Positions 10,821 to 21,691 of a DNA stretch of 64,000 nt are shown here, piece after piece; the first letter of the stretch is position 1, and each line of letters opens with the position of its first letter. Both the position numbers and the translations under genes were made by a program. A model generated the notes under the pieces. The model ran no database searches. It had not been told where the DNA came from and was given only the letters and a program-made list of their open reading frames with translations. The stretch lies in the NCBI GenBank assembly GCA_029891385.1, contig CM057225.1:79819887-79883886 (forward strand), given 5' to 3'. The DNA is from Erythroxylum novogranatense (taxonomy: Eukaryota > Streptophyta > Magnoliopsida > Malpighiales > Erythroxylaceae).

Positions 10821-11150
10821 TAAATAGATTTCTTTTTTTTACATAGAAAGGAAAAAACAACAAGAATTACACAATTAGCCGAGGGAGACTTATCCCTGCT
10901 ATATCCTCGAGGAGGATTGGTATACACCCTGATGGTGCTTGTACAAAAGTGATAACCGCCCTAAAGTTGACAGCAAAATTAGGGAGCCAGTCGACACATC
11001 GGTTGCTTTCGTGGTAGATATGGCAAGGAAGGACTACCCAGTTGCGAGATAGCAACTCGTTGATGCCCATCACCAAGGGATTTAACGATGTTGCCCGTTG
11101 AGTAGGGTCAGAAATCATGCTCACCACCCCTTAAATAGATTTCTTTTTTT
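10821..11150 (-). mobile_element. 5'-truncated LINE insertion with 19-bp target-site duplication
   Basis: The 19-mer TAAATAGATTTCTTTTTTT occurs at 10821-10839 and again at 11132-11150. Between the copies (10840-11131) the minus strand encodes the end of a plant LINE RNase H domain: LLSRNWVVLPCHIYHESNRC then VDWLPNFAVN and SLPRLIV, followed by a short 3' untranslated stretch running into the T-run on the left (the poly(A) side on the minus strand). This is the expected layout of a target-primed, 5'-truncated insertion. The canonical His and Asp of the E-SNRxAD region are changed (VDW for ADA), so the fragment is inactive. Confidence 0.75.
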
Positions 11151-11340
11151 CTTTTTTTAATTAAAGGGAAATAGACAACAAATATTACAACACTAATCTG
11201 AAAAAGCAGAGCCCCAATAGATCCTCTAAGAGGATACAGTGGCACCCGAGAGATCCTTCTTCCTGGTTATAGCACTTCGTGGATAATAAGACAACCTTCA
11301 AATTTCTACGACTGCTTCTTCTATTTCATGTTATCAGACT
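11151..11340 (-). mobile_element. Second LINE 3'-end remnant, host of the insertion above
   Basis: After the right-hand TSD the plus strand reads a T-run, then AAAGGGAAATAGACAACAAATA..., ATAGATCCTCTAAGAGGATAC. This parallels the first LINE's AAAGGAAAAAACAACAAGAATT... and ATATCCTCGAGGAGGATTGG. It therefore looks like a diverged copy of the same LINE 3' end, in the same orientation. No usable frame remains. The right edge is uncertain. Confidence 0.5.
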
Positions 11341-11641
11341 TTTCTCCCATTGTTTTATTCAATTGTGTAAATTATTTTAGATTTTAATTATTAAGAATCT
11401 CAATTCTGAATTATTATAACATATTTAAGAGCATAACTTTTATTTTCAACCAAGTAGGCAGATGGAAACAAACTTTATCTCCTTTTTTCTTTATATATAT
11501 GCATAAAAGGAAAAATAAGGAAATAAAATGGTTGGGGGCCTCTTCCACATGAAAAGGATATGTAGCAGGTTGGATTTGGGCATCCTAGTTATGGGGTTGT
11601 TTTTGTAACTTGAGTTTCCATTTGGTAAGATCATATCAAAT
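11341..11641. other. AT-rich stretch, nothing recognised
   Basis: About 300 bp of low-complexity AT-rich sequence between the LINE ends and the LARD element. It is the left side of the LARD insertion target; the sequence resumes at 25932. No convincing gene on either strand. Confidence 0.5.
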
Positions 11642-14589
11642 ATCAATGTTGGACCCCGATTTTTGAGTGAAAATAAGAAATATTCAAAAGTGGATGAGTT
11701 AATTGAAATTAAGTTGAAAATCAAGAAATAAAGAGAGAAAGTGTGAAAATATGAAGAATTGTGAAAAGTTTGACTTTTTGGCCTTTGAGAGTTGACTTTT
11801 GATTTAGGCATAATTTGAGAAAATTGTCTTCTGGAAATTTGTAGTTTATGTCAAGAGCTTTCTGTAGCCATAAAGTTTGACATTTTTCGATATCGGAAGT
11901 GAGAGTTATGATCAGTCAAAGTTCGCTTGGAGTTTGACTTTTTGAACAAAAAAGTTGACTTTTTGATTTAGGCAAAATTCGAGAAAATGATCAACATGAA
12001 AATTGTAGCCTCTGTCGACAGATTTTTGTGGACATAAAGTTTGCTATTTTTCGATATCGAGATTGAGAGATATGATTTTCAGAAGATATGCTTTGTTTTG
12101 AAAACACTATTAAGTATAGATTTGTGTATTCTATGCTTCGAGGCCACTCGTCGTATAGATTTTGTTTGAATTAGAGTAAATGGTCATCATGAAAGTTTTA
12201 GATGATGTTTTTATCTTTCCATTGATATAAAGTTTGCAATTTTTTGATATCGGGGCTAGGAGTTATGAGCGATTAAAAATTGAAAGTCGTTTAGGAAAAA
12301 CTGTTTTGGACAGAATCTTTGATTGAGGTTTTGACCTCTTTCGAGACCTAATTTGATTTTGAATACTTAAGGGAAGTTGTAGAGTTTCCTTTGATCTTTT
12401 TATTGACACCAAATTTGTTGTCAAATTCCATGTTCGGGATCGAGATATATGATTTTGGAAAAGTTGGGTTTTGAAGTTCCGATACTTTGTTTTTATTCCG
12501 ATCCCTTTCGTAATCTTTTGCTTATAATTCCTTCGTCCAACATCCGATTGATTTGATTCTTGAAGCGTTGGATTCCTAAGACAATTAACTTCATTTTTAT
12601 GAAGAATTATGATTTTTAGGAGATTAAATGGAAAGAGATTGATTGAACCAAAGTAAGAGATTTGATTTTAGGTTATAAGTTGGATAATTTTCTGAACATG
12701 GTTCAGTATTTTGTGAATTTCGGGAGCTGTACAACTCTTATTGAGTTGATTCTTGAGGCCAAATAAAATTAAGATATGGACCTACAAATCATGTGAAGGG
12801 ATCTAAATTTAATTTCATCCCTAAGATTGTTAATTTCTGGAATTAAGTTAATGTAATGTTCAGTCTCAGATTTTGTGAGGACCGATAGTATTTCGGCTAT
12901 AACTTATTTTTTTTGGATCCAAATTGAGTGTTGTCGGTGGCGTTGGATTCATATGATCTAGAGGAACAATTTTCAAGAAGAAAGTTTGTTCAAATTATTT
13001 CATTTAGATGCTTGAAAACAGGACGCAAGTAATCAGTTTTTCAAATTCCTGCAGGGGCAATTTTAGAAATAGGCAAATAAAAGGAGGGGAAATATGGTCA
13101 TTTATCTACCATTTTAATGATGTGGCACTACACAAAAGGGGATAGTCATTTTTGCAGAGGAAGAAGCTCGTATGTTCTAGAAAATGAAAGAAGAATGGAG
13201 AAAGAAGAAGAGAAATAAGAAGAGAAAATGGAGAAAGATAATTCGGTGATGGGGGAAGGTAAGTTCTCGAATTTTTAAGGCTTCTACCATGAGTTTTGCA
13301 TGGATTTCAAGGGGAAAGGGAAGAAAGAAGATGAAGTTACCATTGGAGCTTAGGAATTTCGAAAATCTAGAGAGAGAAAGAGGTAAGAGAAATTTCAATC
13401 TTTGAGTTTTTTCTTAAACTTTGGCTTAGAATCATGAAAAATGATGTGGGTATGTGATTTATGAAGTCAATGGTGATGATTATGTCTTAAGTGAGATTTA
13501 ATTTTGGTTAATTGAGTGATTAGGATTATGTCAAATTTTGAAATTGGGGGTTTTTGAAATTGATGCTTTAGATTGCTTGAATTAGTGATGAATTTGAGAT
13601 ATCCTAAGTTAATTTTGATGTTTATGCTTTAAGTGAAGTTTAATTTGAAAAATCGTAAATTGGGGGTTTAGGCCAAAATTAAAAATTTGGGGATTTTGTG
13701 AATTAATGGTGTAGAATCATCAATAATAGTAGGAATTGGTGAAATATGAAATCAATTTTGAAGAAATTGTGATTTATGATATTGAATTTGTGTAAATTGG
13801 TTTAGGCCAATTTTGAAAATTGGGGATTTTCAAAATTGGAGATTGAAATAGCTTGAATATGTGAGGAATTGATGTTTTCTAAGCTCAATTTGAGAAATTA
13901 AGTTAATTATGATATTGAATTTGATTGAATTGGTTTAGGTTCAATTTGAAATTTGGAGATTTTAGAAATTAATGATGTACATATCTTGGAATTAGTATGA
14001 ATTGATGAATTATGCATCAAATTGAAGGATTAAGTTATTTATGAGATTGAATTTTGATGAAATTGCTTTAGGGAATGTTAAATTGGAAGAAAGAAGGAGG
14101 CTTTTGAGCAATTGAGGCACAAAGCAAGTTGTTAGCATGGATATAAGGTGGGTAGTATATTTATATTTTGATTTATAAGCTATATGTGAATTTTGAAAAT
14201 TAAAGAAAACAAAATTTGATTTTGATAAATTATTGTTGATAAAATGTTTAAAAAGGATGTAAATGTTTGAAATTATGATTTCAAGGGTTAAAATGAGTTT
14301 TAGAAAATGCAAGAATTATGAAATTCATGGTTTTCAAATTATTTGATTTATGATTTAAATGATTTAAAGAATTAGTGCATATATTGTGATGAATTTGATG
14401 AATATGTGATTTAAGTGAATTGCATTCGATTTGTTATATGAATTCATGTGGATATATGTTTGTGTCATTTATGACACATTATGATGATATGATATGAAAA
14501 ATTTAAAGAAAATTAAGATTTTTAAAAGTGCCTTCGGGCAATCTGAAATTCCGTTTTGCTTATGTGCTATGTGGGTTTGGTCAGGTCCT

Positions 14590-14790
14590 TTGTGAGTCAG
14601 TGCACTGTCTCTTTTCGTTAAAGCCTTCTCCCGGCTGCCCGCTAGTGGCATTGGAGCTTCAATTTCGGACTCCCTTCACGGCTACACTGGACCGCTATGC
14701 GGACCTGATTTGTGTTGGATGCCGCAGTATAACCCGCAAACACACGCTGGGTGGGAAATGCTAGCCCAGGTGTGGGGTCCAACATCAAGA
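14590..14790 (+). promoter_or_regulatory. GC-rich box of LARD LTR 1
   Basis: A GC-rich island in an otherwise AT-rich LTR, with CTCCCGGCTGCCCGCTAGTG, GGACCGCTATGCGG, ATGCCGC...AACCCGCAAACACACG and CCAGGTGTGGGGTCCAACATC. Equivalent islands lie in LTRs 2 and 3. The core CCCGGCTGCC also appears in unrelated LTRs at about 1075 and 62498. It lies about 250-450 bp upstream of the TATA box. A role in transcriptional control is inferred from position and conservation only. Confidence 0.45.
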
Positions 14791-15032
14791 AAGTGTAGTA
14801 CGTTCTATTTGGACCGAACCAGACCATTCTGATATGTTACGTGTTTTGATTTGTTTCTGTGTGCTGCATTCATGTTTAAAGAAATTGAGAAAGGAAAAAA
14901 ATGACTTTTGTTATGAAAAGCTTAAAAAAAATTGAAAGGTTTGAGGAAACCGTTTTGAAAAGTTGAAAAGTTTGAAAACTAAGCCTTTTGGCAAAAAGTT
15001 TATGAAAATTGATTTCTGCTTATTATTCAGTT

Positions 15033-15070
15033 TATAAATATGTTATCCACGAGCTTCCAAGCTCACCCCC
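15033..15070 (+). promoter_or_regulatory. LARD LTR 1 core promoter
   Basis: TATAAATA at 15033-15040, then ATCCACGAGCTTCCAAGCTCACCCC. The same block occurs in LTR 2, LTR 3 and the diverged solo LTR at 36709. Spacing of about 25-30 bp fits a Pol II start in or near the CTCACCCC element. Confidence 0.55.
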
Positions 15071-15917
15071 CTTTCATCTCCGTCTCTAGGTTTTCAAGCA
15101 GGAGATTGGATGAAAGTATGTCAAGACGTTTGGTTTGATTTTGTATCATTTGACTTTTTGTGTAAATTGGAATTTTTGATATTAAGATTGGATATCACTT
15201 GAATTGTCATATATGTATATGATTTATGAAGTTCGTATATAATTGGTTATGAGTTAAGGAATTGTTTATTATCACGATTGAGTTGTATTCGGATTGAGTT
15301 GCGGATTTGTATATTGTATTGAAGCATAATTTCTGTTTGATGTGGATTGAGAATTGTGGAAATGTTAGGTATAGATTTGTGTTTTGCTGGTGTTTGGATT
15401 CTGGACGGGAGTGTCCGATGATTTTGATGATTGTTTGAGTATTTTAGAAGTGTTTATTTGCTTTTGCAAAATTTTTGGGCTGTCAAAATACAGCCGTTAT
15501 GCTGCCCGATTTTCGATAAAAATTCGGGTTAAGATAAGAATAAGAATAAGAAGTTAGTTTGTTAAAGATGAGATTTGCGTGATTAAGACAAATTATATGG
15601 ATTGAGTGTTATCTGAGGATAAATTTCCAAAAAAGAAATTGTAAGGATTGATTATGATTTGAATGTGATTGAGTAAAGAGAAAAGGAATGAATGATAGAA
15701 AAAAAAATTATACCGAATTTCGGATGGTACGTCTTAGGGCTTCCAACGCGATTAGTTTCCTATGCTTCATGTTTGCAACGGATGTCGATGTTTTTTCAAG
15801 TTGATTAATTCGTTCGCATTGTATTTGATTAGATTCGCATCCGATTATGAATTCTGTTCGTTTTTGGTTTCCACTTTTCGGTTGGGATTCGGTTTTCGAA
15901 TCGGGTCCCAACATAGA

Positions 15918-15930
15918 TGGTATCAGAGCC
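15918..15930 (+). promoter_or_regulatory. LARD primer-binding site 1 (initiator-Met tRNA)
   Basis: TGGTATCAGAGCC is complementary to the 3' end of plant initiator methionine tRNA, the usual primer of many LTR elements. It lies 4 bp after the LTR end. Confidence 0.85.
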
Positions 15931-16660
15931 CAGTATTATGATCGTACTTGGGCGTTTGAGTCTAACTGTTTTGTATAAGAGTGTTCAAGCATAAGATTGA
16001 ATTTGTGAGATTGTGATAAAGATAGAGTGCATACCAAAGTGCTTGATAGTTGAAGATGATAAGAATGTTAAGTGATTTTAGGAAATTGTGCATGAAATTG
16101 AGATTTGAAGTTCATGAGGAATTAGGATGATTTTATTTTGTATATCCATTTGTGAGTGAAAGATGAGCATGGAGATCAATTTTTATGAAGTATGTGAAAA
16201 CCTCATCAAGTGATTGATGAGGGTTAAGAACTTTGATGAATTTTAGGTTTGTGATTATGAAATCGTGATTAAAAATTTCATGATGAATCTTGATGACTTG
16301 CTTTTGGATATTTATGTGTGAGATGAAATGAGGAATGATTGAGAGATGAGATAAAGGATAAAAATATATGTGTGGAAGATCAATAGGTTGATTATGGATG
16401 ATTATTGGCCATATTGGGTTCCTTGAGAAATGGACCATTGACTTGTGTCCATATATGAAGAAATAATGAGTTATAGATATAGTGCTTTGAGATGATATGG
16501 GTGATATGAGATACAAGAAGTGAAATGTTGTGAAGAGATATGATGAGGAACGTAGATAAGAAATGTGATTTGATTATGATTTCTGGAAAGGAATTAGTAA
16601 GAAAGTGCTTGAGTTACTTGGAGTTTAATCAAGTATGAATTTCGAGGATGAAATTCTTTT

Positions 16661-16674
16661 AAGAGAGGGAGAAA
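16661..16674 (+). promoter_or_regulatory. LARD polypurine tract 1
   Basis: AAGAGAGGGAGAAA directly abuts the TGTTGG start of LTR 2. It primes plus-strand DNA synthesis in LTR elements. Confidence 0.8.
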
Positions 16675-19600
16675 TGTTGGACCTCGATTTTTGAGTGAAA
16701 ATAAGAAATATTCAAAAGTGGATGAGTTAATTGAAATTAAGTTGAAAATCAAGAAATAAAGAGAGAGTGTGTGAAAATATGAAGAATTGTGAAAAGTTTG
16801 ACTTTTTGGCCTTTGAGAGTTGACTTTTGATTTAGGCATAATTTGAGAAAATTGTCTTCTGAAAACTTGAAGTTTATGTCAAGAGCTTTCTGTAGCCATA
16901 AAGTTTGACATTTTTCGATATCGGAAGTGAGAGTTATGATCAGTCAAAGTTCGCTTGGAGTTTGACTTTTTGAAGAAAAAGTTGACTTTTTTATTTAGGC
17001 AAAATTCGAGAAAATGATCAACATGAAAATTGTAGCCTCTGTCGAGAGCTTTTTGTGGACATAAAGTTTGCTATTTTTCGATGTCGGGATTGAGAGATAT
17101 GATTTTCAGAAGATATGCTTTGTTTTGAAAATGCTATTAAGTACAGATTTGTGTGTTCTATGCTTCGAGGCCACTCATCGTATGGATTTAGTTTGAATTA
17201 GAGTAAGTAGTCTTCATGCAAGTTTTAGATGATGTTTTTATCTTTCCATTGATATAAAGTTTGCAATTTTTCGATATCGGGGCTAGGAGTTATGAGCGAT
17301 TAAAAATTGGAAGTCGTTTAGGAAAAGCTGTTTTGGACAGAATTTTGTTTGAGGTTTTGACCTCTTTCGAGACCTAATTTGATTTTGAGTACTTAAGGGA
17401 AGTTGTAGAGTTTCCTTTGATCTTTTTATTGACACCAAATTTGTCAAATTTCATGTTCGGGATCGAGATATATGATTTTGGAAAAGTTGGACTTTGAAGT
17501 TCCGATACTTTGTTTTTATTCCAATCCCTTTTGTAATCTTTTGCTTATAATTCCTTCGTCCGACATCCGATTAATTTGATTCTCGAAGCGTTGGATTCCT
17601 AAGACAATTAATTTCATTTTTATGAAGAATTATGATTTTTAGGAGATTAAATGGAAAGAGATTGATTGAACCAAAGTAAGAGATTTGATTTTAGGTTATA
17701 AGTTGGATAATTTTCTGAATATGGTTTAGTATTTTGTGAATTTCGGGAGCTGTACAACTCCGATTGAGTTGATTCTTAAGGTCAAATAAAATTAAGATAT
17801 GGGCCTACAAATCATGTGAAGGGATCGAAATTTAATTTCATCCCTAAGATTGTTAATTTCTGGAATTAAGTTAATGTAATGTTCAATCTCGGATTTTATG
17901 AAGGTCTGATAGTATTTCGGCTATAACTTCTTTGTTTCTGATCCAAATTGAGCGCGGTTGGTGGCGTTGGATTCATATGATCTAGAGGAACAATTTTTAA
18001 GAAGAAAGTTTGTTCAAATTATTTCGTTTAGATGCTTGAAAACAGGACGCAAGTAGTCAGTTTTTCAAATTCCTGCAGGGTCAATTTTGGAAACAGGCAA
18101 ATAAAAGGAGGGGCAATATGGTCGTTTATCTACCATTTTAATGATGTGGCACTACACAAAAGGGGATAGTCGTTTTTGCAGAGGAAGAAGCTCGTATGTT
18201 CTAGAAAATGAAAGAAGAATGGAGAAAGAAGAAGAGAAATAAGAAGAGAAAATGGAGAAAGATGATTCGGTGATGGGGGAAGGTAAGTTCTCGAATTTTT
18301 AAGGCTTCTACCATGAGTTTTGCATGGATTTCAAGGGGAAAGGGAAGAAAGAAGATGAAGTTACCATTGGAGCTTAGGAATTTCGAAAATCTAGAGAGAG
18401 AAAGAGGTAAGAGAAATTTCAGTCTTTGAGTTTTTTCTTAAACTTTGGTTTAGAATCATAGAAAATGATATGGGTATGTGATTTATGAAGTCAATGGTGA
18501 TGATTATGCCTTAAGTGAGATTTAATTTTGGTTAATTGAGTGATTAAGATTATGTCAAATTTTGAAATTGGGGGTTTATGAAATTGATGCTTTAGATTGC
18601 TTGAATTAGTGATGAATTTGAGATATCCTAAGTTAATTTTGATGTTTATGCTTTAGGTGAAGTTTAATTTGTAAATTTGTAAATTGGGGGTTTAGGCCAA
18701 AATTAGAAATTTGGGGATTTTGTGAATTAATGGTGTAGAATCATCAATAATAGTAGGAATTGGTGAAATATGAAATCAATTTTGAAGAAATTGTGATTTA
18801 TGGTATTGAATTTGTGTAAATTGGTTTAGGCCAATTTTGAAAATTGGGGATTTTCAAAATTGGAGATTGAAATAGCTTGAATATGTGAGGAATTGATATT
18901 TTCTAAGCTTAATTTGAGAAATTAAGTTAATTATGATATTGAATTTGATTGAATTGGTTTAGGTTCAATTTGGAATTTGGAGATTTTAAAAATTAATGAT
19001 GTACATATCTTGGAATTAGTATGAATTGATGAATTATGCATCAAATTGAAGGATTAAGTTATTTATGATATTGAATTTTGATGAAATTGCTTTAGGGAAT
19101 ATTAAATTGGAAGAAAGAAGGAGGCTTTGGAGCAATTGAGACACAAAGCAAGTTGTTAGCATGGATATGAGGTGGGTAGTATATTTATATTTTGATTTAT
19201 AAGCTATATGTGAATTTTTGAAAATTAAAGAAAACAAAATTTGATTTTTGATAAATTATTGTTGATAAAAATGTTTTAAAAAGGATGTAAATGTTTGAAA
19301 TTATGATTTGGAAGGGTTAAATGAGTTTTAGAAAATGCAAAATTATGAAATTCATGGTTTTCAAATTATTTGATTTATGATTTAAATGATTTAAAGAATT
19401 AGTGCACATATTGTGATGAATTTGATGAATATGTGATTTAAGTGAATTGCATTCGATTTGTTATATGAATTCATGTGGATATATGTTTGTGTCATTTATG
19501 ACACATTATGATGATATGATATGAAAATTTAAAGAAAATTAAGATTTTTAAAAGTGCCTTGAGCAATCTGAAATTCGTTTTGCTTATGTACTATGTGGGT

Positions 19601-20930
19601 TTGGTCAGTCCTTTGTGAGTCGATTACTTGTCTCTTTTCGTTAAAGCCTTCCCCCGGCTGCCCGCTAGTGGCATTGGAGCTTCGATTTCGGACTCCCTTC
19701 ACGGCTACACTGGACCGCTATGCGGAACTGATTTGTGTTGAATGCCGCGGTATAACCCGCAAACACACGTTAGGTGGGAAATGCTAGCCCAGGTGTGGGG
19801 TCCAACATCAAGAAAGTGTAGTACGTTCTATTTGGACCGAACCAGACCATTCTGATATGTTACGTGTTTTGATTTGTTTCTGTGTGCTGCATTCATGTTT
19901 AAAGAAATTGAGAAAGGAAAAAATAACTTTTGTTATGAAAAGCTTAAAAATTTTTGAAAGGTTTGAGGAAACCGTTTTGAAAAGTTGAAAAGTTTGAAAA
20001 CTAAGCCTTTTGGTAAAAAGTTTATGAAAATTGATTTCTGCTTATTATTCAGTTTATAAATATGTTATCCATGAGCTTCCAAGCTCACCCCTTTTCATCC
20101 CCGTCTCCAGGTTTTCGAACAGGAGATTGGATGAAAGTATGTCAAGACTTTTGGTTTGATTTTGTATCATTTGACTTTTTGTGTAAATTGGAATTTTTGA
20201 TATTAAGATTGGATATGGCTTGAATTGTCACATATGTATATGATTTATGAAGTTCGTATATAATTGGGTATGAGTTAAGGAATTGTTTATTATCACGATT
20301 GAGTTGTATTCGGATTGAGTTACGGATTTATATATTGTATTGAAGCATAATTTCTGTTTGATGTGGATTGAGAATTGTGGAAGTGTTAGGTATAGATTTG
20401 TGTTTTGCTGGTGTTTGGATTCCGGACGGGAGTGTCCGATGATTTTAATGATTGTTTGAGTATTTTAGAAGTGTTTATTTGCTTTTGCAGAAATTTTAAA
20501 TTTGTCAAAATACAAAGTTATCTTTTGATTTTTGGTAAAATTGAGTTAAGATAAGAATAAGAATAAGAAGTTAGTTTGTTAAAGATGAGATTTGCATGAT
20601 TAAGACAAATTATATGAATTGAGTGTTATCTGAGGATAAATTTCCAAAAAAGAAATTGTAAGGATTGATTATGATTTGAATGTGATTGAGTAAAGAGAAA
20701 AGGAATGAATGATAGAAAAAAAAATTATACCAGATTTCGGATGGTACATCTTAAGGTTTCCAACACGATTAGTTTCCTATGTTTCATGTTTGCAACGGAT
20801 GTCGATGTTTGTTCAGGTTGATTAATTCGTTCGCATTGTATTTGATTCGATTCGCATTCGATTCTGAATTATGTTCGTTTTCGGTTTCCGCTTTCTGGTT
20901 GGGATCCGGTTCCCGGATCGGGTCCCAACA
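16675..20930 (+). mobile_element. LARD LTR copy 2, the central LTR (4256 bp)
   Basis: Starts TGTTGGACCTCG and ends GGGTCCCAACA. It has internal domains on both sides, so it serves as 3' LTR to the first and 5' LTR to the second. It differs locally from LTRs 1 and 3 at about 20490-20535, where the GGCTGT...ACAGCC hairpin is destroyed (TTTGTCAAAATACAAAG). That local difference argues against recent homogenisation of all three. Confidence 0.92.
20055..20095 (+). promoter_or_regulatory. LARD LTR 2 core promoter
   Basis: TATAAATA at 20055-20062 followed by AAGCTCACCCC. A GC-rich box precedes it at about 19600-19810. Confidence 0.55.
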
Positions 20931-21691
20931 TAGATGGTATCAGAGTCCAGTATTATGATCGTACTTGGGCGTTTGTGTCTAACTGTTTTGTATAAGAGTG
21001 TTCAAGCATAAGATTGAATTTGTGAGATTGTGATAAAGATAGAGTGCATACCAAGTGCTTGATAGATGAAGATGATAAGAATGTTAAGTGATTTTAGGAA
21101 ATTGTGCATGAAATTGAGATTTGAAGTTCGTGAGGAATTAGGATGATTTTATTTTGTATATCCATTTGTGAGTGAAAGATGAGCATGGAGATCAATTTTT
21201 ATGAAGTATGTGAAAACCTCATCAAGTGATTGATGAGGGTTAAGAACTTTGATGAATTTTAGGTTTGTGATTATGAAATCGTGATTAAAAATTTCATGAT
21301 GAATCTTGATGACTTGCTTTTGGATATTTATGTGTGAGATGAAATGAGGAATGATTGAGAGATGAGATAAAGGATAAAAATATATGTGTGGAAGATCAAT
21401 AGGTTGATTATGGATGATTATTGGCCCATATTGGGTTCCTTGAGAAATGGACCATTGACTTGTGTCCATATATGAAGAAATAATGAGTTATAGATATAGT
21501 GCTTTGAGATGATATAGGTGATATGAGATACAAGAAGTGAAATGTTGTGAAGAGATATGATGAGGAACGTAGATAAGAAATGTGATTTGATTATGATTTC
21601 TGGAAAGGAATTAGTAAGAAAGTGCTTGAGTTACTTGGAGTTTAATCAAGTATGAATTTCGAGGACGAAATTCTTTTAAGAGAGGGAGAAA
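20931..21691 (+). mobile_element. LARD internal domain 2 (761 bp, non-coding)
   Basis: Same length as domain 1 and nearly identical. It starts with the primer-binding site TGGTATCAGAG (from 20935) and ends with AAGAGAGGGAGAAA (21678-21691). It keeps the TTTCGAGGACGAAATTC gypsy-type sequence before the polypurine tract. No protein-coding potential. Confidence 0.88.

Larger units (their letters stand above)
11647..15913 (+). mobile_element. LARD LTR copy 1 (4267 bp)
   Basis: Starts TGTTGGACCCCG and ends CGGGTCCCAACA, so the ends form a short terminal inverted repeat with TG...CA borders. Its 5' half is made of repeated phrases (GAGTTATGA..., CATAAAGTTTG..., TTTTTCGATATCGG). The 3' third holds a GC-rich box (about 14590-14790), the TATA/CTCACCCC promoter (15033-15070) and a pair of small hairpins (GGCTGTCAAAATACAGCC near 15479). 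All open frames within it are short, unlike known proteins and not kept between copies, so it is treated as non-coding. Confidence 0.92.
15914..16674 (+). mobile_element. LARD internal domain 1 (761 bp, non-coding)
   Basis: It begins TAGATGGTATCAGAGCC and ends in the polypurine tract before LTR 2. It carries no gag, protease, RT or integrase motif in any frame. A minus-strand frame (16133-16516) is open but is AT-rich, low-complexity and shortened in the second copy, so it is judged chance. The domain has the same length as the second internal domain. Confidence 0.88.

Noticed and set aside
14010..14312. Frames of 60-106 codons inside the LARD LTRs, repeated in each copy
   Set aside because: They recur only because the LTRs are near-identical. 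Lengths change between copies through small indels, and no domain is recognisable.
16133..16516. 127-codon minus-strand frame in the LARD internal domain, also at 21149
   Set aside because: AT-rich low-complexity peptide, shorter in the second copy. The copies are so recent that similarity alone does not show selection.
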